Assembly: GCA_028687415.1 (NCBI GenBank)
Contig: JAQUAC010000155.1
Span: 1-5,739 of the forward strand
Length of the DNA: 5,739 nt
Direction of reading: 5' to 3'
Origin: Acidocella sp.
GTDB taxonomy: Bacteria; Pseudomonadota; Alphaproteobacteria; Acetobacterales; Acetobacteraceae
Part shown: positions 5,564 through 5,739 of the stretch, piece by piece
How positions within the stretch are numbered: position 1 is the first letter of the stretch
Layout of the letters: each line of letters begins with the position of its first letter
Notes under the pieces: model-generated
What the model was told of the DNA's origin: nothing
Seen by the model: only the letters and a program-made list of their open reading frames with translations
Database searches by the model: none
Position numbers and translations under genes: made by a program

Positions 5564-5739
5564 ATGAGAGCAATTCTCGCAGGGAGCTTGGCCGTCCTGG
5601 CCGCCCTTACCCTGCCGGGCCGGGCTCAGGAGCTTGATGCTCTGCTGCCCACCGGAGTGCCCGGCTATGGCGACAAATTCAACGTCATCGCCGCGCACAA
5701 GCAATTCGCCCCCGGCGCCACGGGCTGGGAATGGAACGG
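5564..5739 (+). CDS. Exported protein, N-terminal fragment; possibly outer-membrane beta-barrel of polysaccharide export (runs off right edge)
   Basis: An open frame of 58 codons plus two bases starts at ATG 5564 and continues past the edge. TAAGG at 5557-5561 precedes it, but with a spacing of only two bases. The first 21 residues form a classic signal peptide: MRAIL, a hydrophobic core (LAGSLAVLAALTL), then P18 and the cleavage site GRA/QE after A21. The mature start, ELDALLPTGVPGYGD and onward, resembles the 'LLP.GVPGYdd' opening that I recall from outer-membrane beta-barrel proteins (BBP2 type) found beside exopolysaccharide genes in acetic acid bacteria. That family call is a recollection based on few residues. 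Export to the periplasm or outer membrane is well supported; barrel identity is only likely. The gene is divergent from the acyltransferase, consistent with a role at the cell surface. Confidence 0.75.
   Translation, partial: MRAILAGSLAVLAALTLPGRAQELDALLPTGVPGYGDKFNVIAAHKQFAPGATGWEWN

Overview
The window is GC-rich DNA (C-ending codons dominate every gene) that fits an alphaproteobacterium, most plausibly of the Acetobacteraceae (Rhodospirillales). This placement rests on base composition, an MBL-less ComEC of alphaproteobacterial type and gene content, not on a marker search. No tRNA, rRNA, CRISPR array, insertion sequence or phage gene was seen. The DNA is almost fully coding, with about 170 bases of intergenic sequence.

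Layout from left to right: (1) the first 20 codons of a leftward glutamyl-tRNA synthetase gene (gltX) run off the left edge. (2) A divergent 79-base spacer carries a paired TTAA element. (3) comEC, a rightward gene of about 669 codons, encodes the inner-membrane channel for single-stranded DNA uptake; its C-terminal domain is short and lacks the metallo-beta-lactamase metal motif. (4) After a 21-base gap that holds a perfect TTAA-N7-TTAA element comes a 700-codon Wzc/ExoP-type polysaccharide co-polymerase fused to a bacterial tyrosine autokinase. (5) That gene converges, with a 7-base gap, on a leftward pair: a 333-codon membrane O-acyltransferase (acyltransferase-3 family) followed in the same reading frame by a 66-codon conserved-looking small protein. 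(6) A 69-base divergent promoter region leads to the 5' end of a rightward gene for an exported protein, possibly an outer-membrane beta-barrel protein of the exopolysaccharide export type, which runs off the right edge.

The right two thirds look like the edge of a surface-polysaccharide locus: chain-length control and export regulation (co-polymerase/kinase), sugar decoration (acyltransferase) and perhaps an outer-membrane component. It sits next to a DNA-uptake gene. The most interesting signal is regulatory. In a genome where TTAA is rare, two paired TTAA elements resembling binding sites of the cell-cycle regulator CtrA lie just before comEC and just before the kinase gene, and a single TTAAC lies before the right-edge gene. 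This suggests, but does not show, co-regulation of competence and surface polysaccharide. I see no wholly new enzymatic system here.
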